Positions 42,611 through 51,430 of a stretch of DNA of 64,000 bases are shown here, piece after piece. The stretch comes from an uncultured Campylobacter sp. (lineage in GTDB: Bacteria > Campylobacterota > Campylobacteria > Campylobacterales > Campylobacteraceae): assembly GCF_944323605.1 (NCBI RefSeq), contig NZ_CALUTC010000001.1, positions 124,001 through 188,000 of the forward strand, given 5' to 3'. Below the pieces are notes generated by a model, which was given only the letters and a program-made list of their open reading frames with translations, was not told the origin of the DNA and searched no databases. The stretch's first letter is position 1, and each line of letters begins with the position of its first letter. The translations under genes were made by a program, and so were the position numbers.

Positions 42611-44220
42611 TTTTGCTTATAGACAACTACGATTCTTTTGTTTTTAATGTCAAAACTATGCTTGAAAGTCTTTATGATGGTGAAGTTAGATTATTAAGAA
42701 ACGACTGTGTAACTGTTGATGAAATCAAAAAGCTAAAGCCCGAATTTATAGTATTAAGCCCGGGACCAAAACACCCAAAAGATAGTGGAGTGTGTTTGGA
42801 TATTTTTGAATCAAGATTAGAAATCCCAATACTTGGCATTTGTCTTGGACATCAAGCTTTGGGACTGTGTTTTAAATGCAAAATTGCAAGACTTAAAGAA
42901 GTAGCACACGGCATAAGTTCTAAAATTTACATACAAAACGAAGGGCTTTTATTTAAAGATATGCCAAAAAGTTTTGAAGTGATGAGGTATCATTCTTTAT
43001 GCATAGAGAATTTAAGCGATGATTTTGAGCTTTTAGCAAAAACTAGCGATGATATAGTAATGGCTATAAAACATAAAAATTTGCCTTATTTTGGAGTTCA
43101 GTTTCACCCTGAAAGTTTTTTTAGTGAATATGGACTTAAAATTTTTGAAAATTTTTTAAGCCTGAAAAAACAGCAAAAGAAAGAAGAAGCAAAGAATTTA
43201 GCCTTTTATCTAAATAAAATTCAAGATAGTCATAAATTAAGCGAAGCTGATTTTGCAGATATTTGCAAATTAATAATATCAAAGGAGTATGAACCTATAC
43301 AACTTGGTGCTTTGCTTGTTTTGATTACTGAAAAATCTTTAGATGAAAATTCTTTAAGCTCCCTTGTAAAGTCTGTGCTTAAATATTCGCAAACTTTTAG
43401 TGATGAAAGCGATATGATAGATATAGTAGGCACTGGAGGAGATGGTTTTAAAAGTATAAATGTTTCAACAACAGTTGCTTTTATACTTGCAAGTCTTGGA
43501 TTAAAGGTCGCAAAGCACGGCAACAAAGCTATATCAAGCTCAAGCGGGAGTTCTGATGTTTTAGATGAGCTTGGAATTTGTAGTTTTAATAGCATAAGCA
43601 AGCATAAAAAACTTTTAGATGAAAATGGTTTATCCTTTTTTCACGCTCCTTATTTTCATTCTTTAGTCGGCGAGATAAAAGATGTGAGAACTAGGCTTGG
43701 AGTAAAAACTGTGTTTAATGTTTTAGGACCTTTGTTAAATCCAAATTTAAAATTAAAATATCAGATGATGGGGAATTATCACGCCCCTGTGCATAAACTT
43801 TTAATAAAAGTTTTAAAAAAATTAGGTAGAAAAAAAGCCTTGCTTGTGCGTGGCAATGATGGTATGGACGAGCTTAGCATTTGTGATGACAGTAAAATTT
43901 ACGAACTAGACGATGGAAAATTTTTTTCTTATAGCATAAGTCCTGAGCAGTTTGGGTTTAAACGAGCTATGTATCACGAGATAATCGGCTCTAATGCCAA
44001 AGAAAATGCTAAAATTTTGTTAGATACTATAAGTGGTAAAATTCAGGGTGCAAAGCTTGATATAGTAGTTTTAAATGCAATGTTTGCTCTTTACACAGCA
44101 AAAATAGTAGATAATCCTTTAAAAGCCAAAGATATGATTTTAGAAGCTATTTATAGTGGTAGAGTTTTAGAATTTTTTGAAAATTATAGAGAAAAAACGA
44201 GACTTTTAAATGAAGATTAA
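42607..44220 (+). CDS. trpD: Anthranilate synthase glutaminase fused to anthranilate phosphoribosyltransferase (TrpG-TrpD)
   Basis: Residues 1-190 form a class I glutamine amidotransferase, with the nucleophile Cys in LGICLGHQA and the FHPE histidine/glutamate. Residues 200-537 form the phosphoribosyltransferase, with GTGGDGFKS, the KHGNKAISSSSGS phosphate loop and NVLGPLLNP. This fusion is also found in E. coli and C. jejuni. It serves both the ammonia supply for TrpE and the next pathway step. It overlaps trpF by 11 bases. Confidence 0.94.
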   Translation: MILLIDNYDSFVFNVKTMLESLYDGEVRLLRNDCVTVDEIKKLKPEFIVLSPGPKHPKDSGVCLDIFESRLEIPILGICLGHQALGLCFKCKIARLKEVAHGISSKIYIQNEGLLFKDMPKSFEVMRYHSLCIENLSDDFELLAKTSDDIVMAIKHKNLPYFGVQFHPESFFSEYGLKIFENFLSLKKQQKKEEAKNLAFYLNKIQDSHKLSEADFADICKLIISKEYEPIQLGALLVLITEKSLDENSLSSLVKSVLKYSQTFSDESDMIDIVGTGGDGFKSINVSTTVAFILASLGLKVAKHGNKAISSSSGSSDVLDELGICSFNSISKHKKLLDENGLSFFHAPYFHSLVGEIKDVRTRLGVKTVFNVLGPLLNPNLKLKYQMMGNYHAPVHKLLIKVLKKLGRKKALLVRGNDGMDELSICDDSKIYELDDGKFFSYSISPEQFGFKRAMYHEIIGSNAKENAKILLDTISGKIQGAKLDIVVLNAMFALYTAKIVDNPLKAKDMILEAIYSGRVLEFFENYREKTRLLNED

Positions 44221-44800
44221 AGTTTGCGGCATAAAAGATGAGGAAAATTTAAAAGATTTGTGTAAGCTTGATATTGATTATATAGGTTTGATTTTTGCAG
44301 AGAGTAAAAGAAAAGTAAGTTTTAAAAATGCTGAAAAGTTAAGTAAAATAGCAAGGTCTAATGCCAAAAAAGTGGTTGGGGTTTTTGTAGATGAGGAGGA
44401 TAGTTTGATCTTAGAAGTTTGTAAATTTTTAGATGTGATACAAAGTTACAAGATGATTAGTGAAGCTTTTTTTAATAAACTAAAAGCCCTTAACAAAGAA
44501 ATTTGGCAGGTTATTAGTGTAAAAGATGAGCTTATTTTGCCACATAAAATTTACTGTGATTACGTTCTTTTTGATACAGGAGGAAAAAATAAAGGAGGAA
44601 ATGGCTTTAAATTTGATTGGAATCTTTTAAAATATTATGATAAAGATTTTATTTTGGCTGGAGGCATAGGGCTTGATAATATAAATGATGCTATAAAAAC
44701 AGGTGCTTTTGTTTTGGATATAAATTCAAAAGTTGAAAATGAACAATTTTTAAAAGATGTAGAGCTTGTAAAAAAGATACTTAAAAAGGTAAAACAATGA
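44210..44800 (+). CDS. trpF: Phosphoribosylanthranilate isomerase
   Basis: The 196-residue TIM barrel begins with [11 protein letters not shown], whose cysteine is the catalytic one. It has [12 protein letters not shown] and the phosphate-binding LAGGIGLDN. It catalyses the Amadori rearrangement in tryptophan synthesis. trpC is not in this operon, so indole-glycerol phosphate synthase must be encoded elsewhere. Overlaps trpB by 4 bases. Confidence 0.92.
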   Translation: MKIKVCGIKDEENLKDLCKLDIDYIGLIFAESKRKVSFKNAEKLSKIARSNAKKVVGVFVDEEDSLILEVCKFLDVIQSYKMISEAFFNKLKALNKEIWQVISVKDELILPHKIYCDYVLFDTGGKNKGGNGFKFDWNLLKYYDKDFILAGGIGLDNINDAIKTGAFVLDINSKVENEQFLKDVELVKKILKKVKQ

Positions 44801-45972
44801 ATAGATACTACGCAGAATTCGGTGGGCAGTTTGTCCCAGAAACAGGTATAAGTGCTTTAAAGGAACTTGAAAAAGCTTTTTTAAAAATAGCTTTTCAAAA
44901 GGATTTTAAATCCGAGTTAAAATCTCTTTTAAAAGACTATGTAGGTAGGAAAACACCTCTTTATTATGCTAAAAATTTAAGCAAACATTACGGGCATGAT
45001 ATTTATTTAAAAAGAGAGGATTTAAACCATACCGGAGCTCATAAAATAAATAATGCCATAGCCCAAGCTTTACTTGCTAAAAAAATGGGTAAAAAAAAGA
45101 TAATAGCTGAAACAGGGGCAGGACAGCACGGTTTGGCTACAGCTACAGCTGCCGCACTTTTAGGACTTGAGTGTGAAATTTTTATGGGTGAAACTGATGT
45201 AAAAAGGCAAGAGCTTAATGTGCAAAAGATAAGATTATTGGGTGCTAAGGTAAATTTAATAAATACGGGCTTAAAAACACTTAAAGAAGCTACTACAGCA
45301 GCTATTCAGAGCTGGATAAATGAGATAGAAACTTGTTTTTATGTTATAGGTTCTGCAGTAGGACCATACCCATATCCACAGATAGTTACTCATTTTCAAA
45401 GCATAATAGGCAAAGAAACTAAAAAACAGTTAAAGAAAATTGGGAAAAAAGCTGATTATATAATAGCTTGTGTTGGTGGAGGAAGTAACGCAATAGGTAT
45501 GTTTTATGAATTTTTAAATGATAAAACTGTTGGTTTAATAGGAGTAGAAGCGGCTGGATTAGGTATAGATACTCCTTATCACGCAGCTACTTTGACTAAG
45601 GGTAGGGTAGGTATTATACACGGTATGAAGACTATAGTCTTACAAGATGATTATGGAAATATTTTGCCTGTGCATAGCATTTCTGCTGGACTTGATTATC
45701 CAGGAGTTGGTCCAATTCACGCTTATTTACATAAGGTAAAAAGGGTAAAGTATTATGCTATAAATGATGATGAGTGTATTAATGCTTTAAAACTTCTTTG
45801 CAAATTAGAAGGCATAATACCAGCCATAGAAAGCTCTCACGCTCTTGCATATCTTGAAAAACTTTGCCCTACATTAAAAGAAAAATCCGTAATAGTCGTA
45901 AATCTTTCTGGCAGAGGCGATAAAGATATGCATTCTGTTTTATCTTATAAAAAAGGAGAAATTTATGGTTAG
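44797..45972 (+). CDS. trpB: Tryptophan synthase beta chain
   Basis: TrpB joins indole and serine on pyridoxal phosphate. The PLP lysine lies in [11 protein letters not shown], the phosphate loop is [10 protein letters not shown], and ETGAGQHG is the substrate loop. 391 residues, a normal TrpB1 length. Overlaps trpA by 8 bases, matching their joint enzyme complex. Confidence 0.97.
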   Translation: MNRYYAEFGGQFVPETGISALKELEKAFLKIAFQKDFKSELKSLLKDYVGRKTPLYYAKNLSKHYGHDIYLKREDLNHTGAHKINNAIAQALLAKKMGKKKIIAETGAGQHGLATATAAALLGLECEIFMGETDVKRQELNVQKIRLLGAKVNLINTGLKTLKEATTAAIQSWINEIETCFYVIGSAVGPYPYPQIVTHFQSIIGKETKKQLKKIGKKADYIIACVGGGSNAIGMFYEFLNDKTVGLIGVEAAGLGIDTPYHAATLTKGRVGIIHGMKTIVLQDDYGNILPVHSISAGLDYPGVGPIHAYLHKVKRVKYYAINDDECINALKLLCKLEGIIPAIESSHALAYLEKLCPTLKEKSVIVVNLSGRGDKDMHSVLSYKKGEIYG

Positions 45973-46711
45973 TTTTAAAAATCTTTATAAAGATAAAGCT
46001 AATGTAGCTTATATAGTTATGGGTTATCCAAATTTAGAACTTTGCGAGGAATTTTTAAACAGACTTGATGAAAGCGATATAGATATAGTCGAGATTGGCA
46101 TACCATATTCAGACCCTATATCAGACGGTAAAATTATAAGTGAGGCAGCTCTTAAAGCTTTGCAAAACGGTGCTGATATAGAAAAGGTTTTTGAAAGTTT
46201 AACACGAGTTAAAACCAAAAAAACTCTAACCTTTTTAGTTTATTACAATTTAATTTTTTCCTATGGTATAAAAAAATTTGTAAGTAGAGCAAAAGAGGTG
46301 GGCATAAAAGGACTTATAGTGCCAGAGTTGATTTATGAGGAAAATGAAATTCTTTTTAAGGAGTGCAAAAAAGAGGGTATAGCATTAATAGCCTTAGTAA
46401 GTTTAACCACTCCAAAAGCAAGAATAAAGAAAATAATATCAAGAGCAAGTGGTTTTGTTTATGCAATAGCTAGCATTGGTATAACAGGTGGAAAAAAGGC
46501 TGAATTACAGTCTCTTAAAACTTTAGTAGAAAATATTAAGGAAATAAGCGACTTGCCCGTTTTTGTCGGTTTTGGTATAAAAAACGCTAAAGACGTGAAA
46601 GATGTGAAAAAAATTTGTGACGGTGCTATTGTAGGCACACAGATAGTGAAAAGTTTTGAAAATGGCAATATAGATGAAATTTTAACAAAAAGCAAGGAGC
46701 TTTTTTCTTAG
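45965..46711 (+). CDS. trpA: Tryptophan synthase alpha chain
   Basis: TrpA splits indole-3-glycerol phosphate and passes indole to TrpB. The catalytic glutamate is in [17 protein letters not shown], and the phosphate-binding GFGIKNA and GAIVGTQIV motifs are present. 248 residues. Last gene of the operon; no clear terminator hairpin seen after it. Confidence 0.95.
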   Translation: MVSFKNLYKDKANVAYIVMGYPNLELCEEFLNRLDESDIDIVEIGIPYSDPISDGKIISEAALKALQNGADIEKVFESLTRVKTKKTLTFLVYYNLIFSYGIKKFVSRAKEVGIKGLIVPELIYEENEILFKECKKEGIALIALVSLTTPKARIKKIISRASGFVYAIASIGITGGKKAELQSLKTLVENIKEISDLPVFVGFGIKNAKDVKDVKKICDGAIVGTQIVKSFENGNIDEILTKSKELFS

Positions 46712-46728
46712 AATTGTTTTTATTTTGT

Positions 46729-46734
46729 TATAAT
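46729..46734 (+). promoter_or_regulatory. Sigma-70 -10 box before the cheX-like/fliN/fliO genes
   Basis: TTTTGTTATAATT, a good Campylobacter-type -10 region, 30 bases before the ATG at 46765 and after the end of trpA. It separates the motility genes from the trp operon. Confidence 0.55.
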
Positions 46735-46764
46735 TACAAAAATATAAATAACAGGAGATAAAAA

Positions 46765-47184
46765 ATGCTTGAAATAGTGGATTTTTCCATAAAACATTTT
46801 TTTGAGGAAATTTTAAAACAAAACCTAAAAAAGGCAAATGATATAGGCGGTGAGCTTTATGGTTCTTCTATAGTTCTTAATAGTAAAATTCAAGGAGATT
46901 TTGTATTTTATCTATTTTTTCCAAAAGAAGTTCTTGATAAATTTAGACAGGTATTTTTAAAAAATATGGTATTAAAAGAAGATGATTTGTGCGATTTATC
47001 AAAAGAATGTGCCAATGAAATAATAGGCTATGCAAAAGTTAAATTAAATGATAACAAAGATGAGTTTAAACTCGGAGTTCCTGAGTATCTAGGAAGAGTT
47101 GATTTTGCTAATTTCGAACTAGATAAAGAATTAACCTATAGTATAGATAATTTTAATTTTAGGATTGGTTATAAAAAATCATGA
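46765..47184 (+). CDS. CheX-like chemotaxis phosphatase domain protein
   Basis: This 139-residue single-domain protein contains ECANEIIGYAK, resembling the E-x2-N signature helix of CheC/CheX phosphatases that dephosphorylate CheY. It overlaps fliN by 4 bases, which supports a role at the flagellar switch. The family call rests on the motif and context; a diverged FliN/CheC-type adaptor is an alternative. Confidence 0.65.
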   Translation: MLEIVDFSIKHFFEEILKQNLKKANDIGGELYGSSIVLNSKIQGDFVFYLFFPKEVLDKFRQVFLKNMVLKEDDLCDLSKECANEIIGYAKVKLNDNKDEFKLGVPEYLGRVDFANFELDKELTYSIDNFNFRIGYKKS

Positions 47185-47495
47185 GTGAGCAGCTCAACGA
47201 ATACGGCGATCATATGGGACTCTTGGAGTCCTATGAAGATATTTTAGATATAACTGTTGATTTTGTTAGCGAACTTGGTATGACGAGTATGAGCGTGAGT
47301 GATCTTTTAAAACTCGATGTTGGCTCTGTTATAGACCTTGAAAAACCAGCCGGAGAAAGCGTTGAGCTTTATATAAACAAAAGAATCTTCGGCAAAGGCG
47401 AAGTTATGGTTTATGAAAGAAATTTAGCCATTCGTATAAATGAAATTTTAGACTCCAAAACAGTTCTTCAATACTTTAAAAAAGAAATACAATGA
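47181..47495 (+). CDS. fliN: Flagellar motor switch protein FliN
   Basis: This 104-residue SpoA-domain protein has DLLKLDVGSVIDLEKPAGE and VELYINKRIFGKGEVM, the FliN core. It builds the lower C-ring of the motor. It overlaps the fliO-like gene by 4 bases. Length is short but usual for the SpoA-only form. Confidence 0.92.
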   Translation: MSEQLNEYGDHMGLLESYEDILDITVDFVSELGMTSMSVSDLLKLDVGSVIDLEKPAGESVELYINKRIFGKGEVMVYERNLAIRINEILDSKTVLQYFKKEIQ

Positions 47496-48277
47496 AGTAT
47501 TTTTTATCGCTTCTTTTTTTATCTTTGCCCTTATTTTCTGCTAATTTAGTAAGCTATAACATATATGATAGAGAAGATAGGGTAGATATAATGCTTTCTT
47601 TTGACAGTGCCTATGAGGCATCTGTTAAGAAAGACATAAAGAAAGGATTTATATTATTAAGCTTTGATTCTCTTAAAAGCAAGAAAGAAGAAGCCAAAGA
47701 GTTAAATTCAAAACTTGTCAAAAAGGTCCTAATAAGCCCTCAAAACACAAAAACAGCTATTATGCTAGAAACAAAAGATGATGTAGATATTGATTTATCA
47801 AGCGTAAATGATAAATTTGGGCTTAGAGTAAGAGTTTTGCCAAAGGGAGTTACTCTTGCTAATACAACCCCTCTTAGTCTTATGGAAACAAATTCAAGCA
47901 TACAGACTAAAGCTTCTAGTTTGGAAGGATTTGATTTGGCAAATTATGCTTTAGTTCTTACTATTTTGCTTGGAATTTTATTTGCACTTTGGTGGCTAAA
48001 AAGATCGTTTTTGTTAAAAAATAACATAAATACAAAAAATTTTCGCATTGTTTTTCAAAGACCGATTGATAGAAGTAACCAATTCATAATATTAGAATAT
48101 GAAAAAAAAAGATATACAATGATAATAGGCAACTCAAATTTAGTTTTAGAAAAACAAGACATAGATGAAAAAGATTTAGATACAAGTTTAAACAAAAAAG
48201 ATAGAAATTTTGACAGCTTTTTTGAGGAAAATAAAAGAAAAATTCAAAACCTACTTAGCAAAAGGACTAATAATTAG
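47492..48277 (+). CDS. fliO: FliO-like flagellar export protein
   Basis: The 261-residue protein has a signal peptide (MKYFLSLLFLSLPLFSA) and a periplasmic AMIN-like domain (residues about 20-115). One transmembrane helix (about 153-172) is followed by a cytoplasmic region (IVFQRPIDRSNQFIILEYE) resembling FliO. A FliO of this layout follows fliN in Helicobacter pylori, which supports the call. Its 3' end overlaps the convergent Ppx/GppA gene by 11 bases. Confidence 0.65.
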   Translation: MKYFLSLLFLSLPLFSANLVSYNIYDREDRVDIMLSFDSAYEASVKKDIKKGFILLSFDSLKSKKEEAKELNSKLVKKVLISPQNTKTAIMLETKDDVDIDLSSVNDKFGLRVRVLPKGVTLANTTPLSLMETNSSIQTKASSLEGFDLANYALVLTILLGILFALWWLKRSFLLKNNINTKNFRIVFQRPIDRSNQFIILEYEKKRYTMIIGNSNLVLEKQDIDEKDLDTSLNKKDRNFDSFFEENKRKIQNLLSKRTNN

Positions 48278-49742
48278 GTTTTTGATTTAATGCTAAAACT
48301 ATATTTGTGTTTGGTAGAGCTAGTTTTCTAAATTCGTCTTTTGCTACATCTATATTTGCTTTTGAATATATGTAAAGTGTATTATTTTTGTATTCAAAAT
48401 CAAGTCTTTGTTTGTTAGAATAATGTTGTGAAAGCAGTCTAGCCACAGCTAACATAAAATTTAGCCAAGTTATTGTCTGAATATCTGGCAGCAACTCTTT
48501 GTAGTTTTCTAGAAAAAATGGATTTATTTTTTTGCCAGAAAATTTTATAAGCATTGCTATTAAAGTTTTATCCTCGTGAGAAAAGTTGTAATTTAGGGCA
48601 TTTAGTATAAAATAAGTGCTATGTTCATTAGCGAAATAAAAATTGAGATAAGAGCCTATATTGCATAATTTTGCAGCATTTATTAGTATTATTTTGTATT
48701 TTTTATCGAGCTTGTGTGAAAGTTGTAATTTATCAAAAAGCTTTATACAATAAATATGCATTAAATTTCTATCATCTTTATTTAAAAATCTATCTTGCAA
48801 AGAACGAACGCTAGGATTAAAATTTGATGGAAATTTTTTATTTGCTGGTAAAATATCATTTAAAAAAGCACCCTCTCTAACGCCAACCCCACTTGTTATA
48901 ACTTCTTTTATACCTATTTTTTGTGCTATTTTTAAAAAAATTAAAGCACCTTCTTTTATAGTATCAAACCTTTCTTTTTTTATGCCATAATTTGATAGAT
49001 TTTCAAATTCTGTGTCTATTATTTTTTGTATATGTTTTTTTTCATCATCTAGTTTGTATTTAAATTCGTGTAGTGTTTTTATCGGGTAGGAATTTTTTTG
49101 CATTATAGAGCTAGATATAGCTCTTAAGCTACCGCCTATGGCTATTAGATTTTCATTTTTAAAATGCTGCGGTATAGATTTTAGCGATTTTTCTAAAAAT
49201 TCATCTAATTCTTTTAGTTTATTTGAATCATAAAAAAGTTCTTTTAGTCTAACAGTGCCTATATCAAGTGATATGCAGTCATTTATTTCTCCATTTTTTA
49301 TAAGACAAAGTTCGCTTGAGCCACCCCCTATGTCAAGTGTAACGGCGTCTTTTACATTGCTTATTAAATTTAGAGCAGCCAAGCCTCCAAGATAAGATTC
49401 CGTTTTACCGTCTATGCATTTTATATTTAAATTTAGCTTATCTTTGATTCTTTTTATGAAATCTTTAGAATTTGGGGCATCTCTTAGGGCAGATGTGCCT
49501 ATTATTATAATTTTTTTACATTTATGTTTGAAAGCCATTTCTTTAAAGTATGCAAGGGTGTTTTCCGTTCTTTGCATAGCTTCTTCTTGTAATACTTTGC
49601 CATTGTTGTATGCATTTTCGCCAAGTCTTACCTTTCTTTTATATTCAGCAAATATATGAAAGGCAAAACGAGAGGTTTTTTCAAAGATGACCAATCTAAC
49701 AGAATTGGAACCCAAATCTACTATAGCAGTCCTCTTTGCCAT
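48267..49742 (-). CDS. Ppx/GppA family phosphatase with HD-like C-terminus
   Basis: The 491-residue protein has the ASKHA N-terminal domain (IVDLGSNSVRLVIF, TLDIGGGSSEL, IAIGGSLRA). A C-terminal helical domain resembles the HD-type region of long Ppx/GppA proteins. It should split polyphosphate and/or pppGpp. ppk1 is 1.7 kb upstream on the same strand and a shorter Ppx/GppA lies at 54617. It starts 10 bases after cosR. Confidence 0.88.
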   Translation of the reverse strand: MAKRTAIVDLGSNSVRLVIFEKTSRFAFHIFAEYKRKVRLGENAYNNGKVLQEEAMQRTENTLAYFKEMAFKHKCKKIIIIGTSALRDAPNSKDFIKRIKDKLNLNIKCIDGKTESYLGGLAALNLISNVKDAVTLDIGGGSSELCLIKNGEINDCISLDIGTVRLKELFYDSNKLKELDEFLEKSLKSIPQHFKNENLIAIGGSLRAISSSIMQKNSYPIKTLHEFKYKLDDEKKHIQKIIDTEFENLSNYGIKKERFDTIKEGALIFLKIAQKIGIKEVITSGVGVREGAFLNDILPANKKFPSNFNPSVRSLQDRFLNKDDRNLMHIYCIKLFDKLQLSHKLDKKYKIILINAAKLCNIGSYLNFYFANEHSTYFILNALNYNFSHEDKTLIAMLIKFSGKKINPFFLENYKELLPDIQTITWLNFMLAVARLLSQHYSNKQRLDFEYKNNTLYIYSKANIDVAKDEFRKLALPNTNIVLALNQKPNY

Positions 49743-49752
49743 ATTTTATCTT

Positions 49753-50421
49753 TTATTTTTTAGGATAGCAAAAACGGTATCCCCTTCTGCGTACGGTTTC
49801 TATTGTGGAGATATTAAGAGGTTTGTCCATCTTTTGTCTGATTTGATTAATTGCTACTTCTATTACATTTGGTGTAACTAGTTCAGGTTCTTCCCATATA
49901 GCGTCTAATAGTTGTTCTTTAGATACTATTTGATCAGAATGCCTTGCTAAATGGGCTAATACCTCAAATGGCTTTCCCTTTAACTCTATATCTTGCCCCT
50001 TATATGTTATTTTTTCTTCATCTGGATTTATGGTTAGCTCATTTATTTTTATGACATTAGAGCCACCCATACGAAGTCTTATTTCTATTCTTGTTAAAAG
50101 CACGTCGAAATTCGCATTCTTTTTTACATAATCATCAGCACCGCATTTTAAAGCTTTTATTTCATCTTCAACTTCATTTTTTGAGGAAGTGATTATAACG
50201 ACTGTTCTTGGAGATTTTTGTTTTATTGTATTTATTATATCAGACCCATCTCCATCCGGTAAATTCCAGCTAACTATAACTAAATCATAGTGTCTTATAC
50301 CTATGTAATATTCTCCATCTTTGAAATTTTCAGAAGAATCTGTTTGGTATCCTAACTCATTTAGATTACTTACTATCGCTTTGTTAAGAGATAAGTCTTC
50401 TTCTATAACTAAAATTCTCAT
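49753..50421 (-). CDS. cosR: CosR, atypical OmpR-type regulator of oxidative stress
   Basis: CosR is an essential orphan response regulator of Campylobacter that controls oxidative-stress and efflux genes. The receiver lacks the phospho-acceptor Asp: position 51 is Ser (LVIVSWNLP). The C-terminal winged helix ends VRRRGYRFCYPKK. I use the ATG at 50421 because GAGG lies 6 bases before it, while the in-frame ATG at 50433 has no ribosome site. 222 residues. No partner kinase is adjacent. Confidence 0.93.
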   Translation of the reverse strand: MRILVIEEDLSLNKAIVSNLNELGYQTDSSENFKDGEYYIGIRHYDLVIVSWNLPDGDGSDIINTIKQKSPRTVVIITSSKNEVEDEIKALKCGADDYVKKNANFDVLLTRIEIRLRMGGSNVIKINELTINPDEEKITYKGQDIELKGKPFEVLAHLARHSDQIVSKEQLLDAIWEEPELVTPNVIEVAINQIRQKMDKPLNISTIETVRRRGYRFCYPKK

Positions 50422-50514
50422 CTTAAGCCTCATAATTTAAATAATTAATTTATCACTATAATATCACAGTTTAAGTAAATATTCAAAAAAGTTTAAAAAA
50501 AATTTAATAATTAC

Positions 50515-51363
50515 TTATAAAACTTTTTTCTCTTCTTTAAATACGAGCCTTTTTATGTTAGGTATATGCTTATAAAACACTATAAGACAAATCAAAATCA
50601 CTGGTGCGTGTGTGTTGATACTCATATCTTTGTGGATTATAAATGATAAGATTATAAAACATAAAGCCGCACACAGCGATGATAAAGACGAAATTTTAGA
50701 AATTTTTAAAACTATAAACCAAACACAAAAAGATACTAATAGCTCTATAGGTAAAAGTGCTGCCATAACTCCAGCACCTGTAGCCACTCCTTTTCCACCG
50801 TCAAGTGCTAAATAAAAAGAAAAACAATGCCCAAGCACAGCAAAAAAACCTATACTCCAAAGAAAAGAATCATTGCATCCTAATAATTTAGCTATGATTA
50901 TAGGTAAAAAAGCTTTTAAAAAGTCTAATATCAAAGTAGCCAAAGCGAGCTTTTTCGCAAGTTTTTCATCTTGTTGTTTTATGGTTCTTAAAACATTTGT
51001 AGCACCTATGCTATTGCTACCTACTTTCTGTATATCAACATTTGCAAACATTTTTGCTATAAGCAAACCAAAAGGAATAGAACCTAGAAGATATATAGCT
51101 ATATATATAAGCAAATTTGCATTATTAGAATTTAAAACATCATATATTCCTATACTTGCTATGAAATACAAAAAACAGCTTACATAAAGTCTTAAGTCAT
51201 CAAAATCTATTTTTCTAAAACTAATGTAATAAAATGCAAAGGCTGCTAAAAGTCCGTAAAATACGTGAGATAGTATAGTGCTTTCTTCTTTGAATGCTGG
51301 CACAGAAGAAATACAAATTCCAACTAAAATTCCAAAAATAAACGTAAAAACATACTTTTGCAT
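50515..51363 (-). CDS. plsY: PlsY glycerol-3-phosphate acyltransferase with N-terminal membrane extension
   Basis: PlsY moves an acyl group from acyl phosphate to glycerol 3-phosphate at the start of phospholipid synthesis. The core from about residue 85 has LLGSIPFGLL, KVGSNSIGATNVLR, GHCFSFYLALDGGKGVATG and THAPV. Family proteins have about 200 residues; this one has 282. The first roughly 82 residues form about three extra hydrophobic segments. An internal TTG near 51121 is a possible shorter start but has no ribosome site, while AAAGGT precedes the ATG. Confidence 0.85.
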   Translation of the reverse strand: MQKYVFTFIFGILVGICISSVPAFKEESTILSHVFYGLLAAFAFYYISFRKIDFDDLRLYVSCFLYFIASIGIYDVLNSNNANLLIYIAIYLLGSIPFGLLIAKMFANVDIQKVGSNSIGATNVLRTIKQQDEKLAKKLALATLILDFLKAFLPIIIAKLLGCNDSFLWSIGFFAVLGHCFSFYLALDGGKGVATGAGVMAALLPIELLVSFCVWFIVLKISKISSLSSLCAALCFIILSFIIHKDMSINTHAPVILICLIVFYKHIPNIKRLVFKEEKKVL

Positions 51364-51430
51364 AAGCTATATACCTTTATAATCAAGTCCAAGATTTTAA
51401 TCTAAGACAACTTAAGCCTTACTTAAGGTA

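Noticed and set aside
49743-49752. fdxB ferredoxin gene between cosR and the phosphatase, as I recall for C. jejuni
   Set aside because: Only 10 bases separate the two genes here, so fdxB is not at this site.
50422-50433. ATG at 50433 as the cosR start
   Set aside because: No ribosome site precedes it, whereas GAGG lies 6 bases before the ATG at 50421 and gives the expected N-terminus MRILVIEE.
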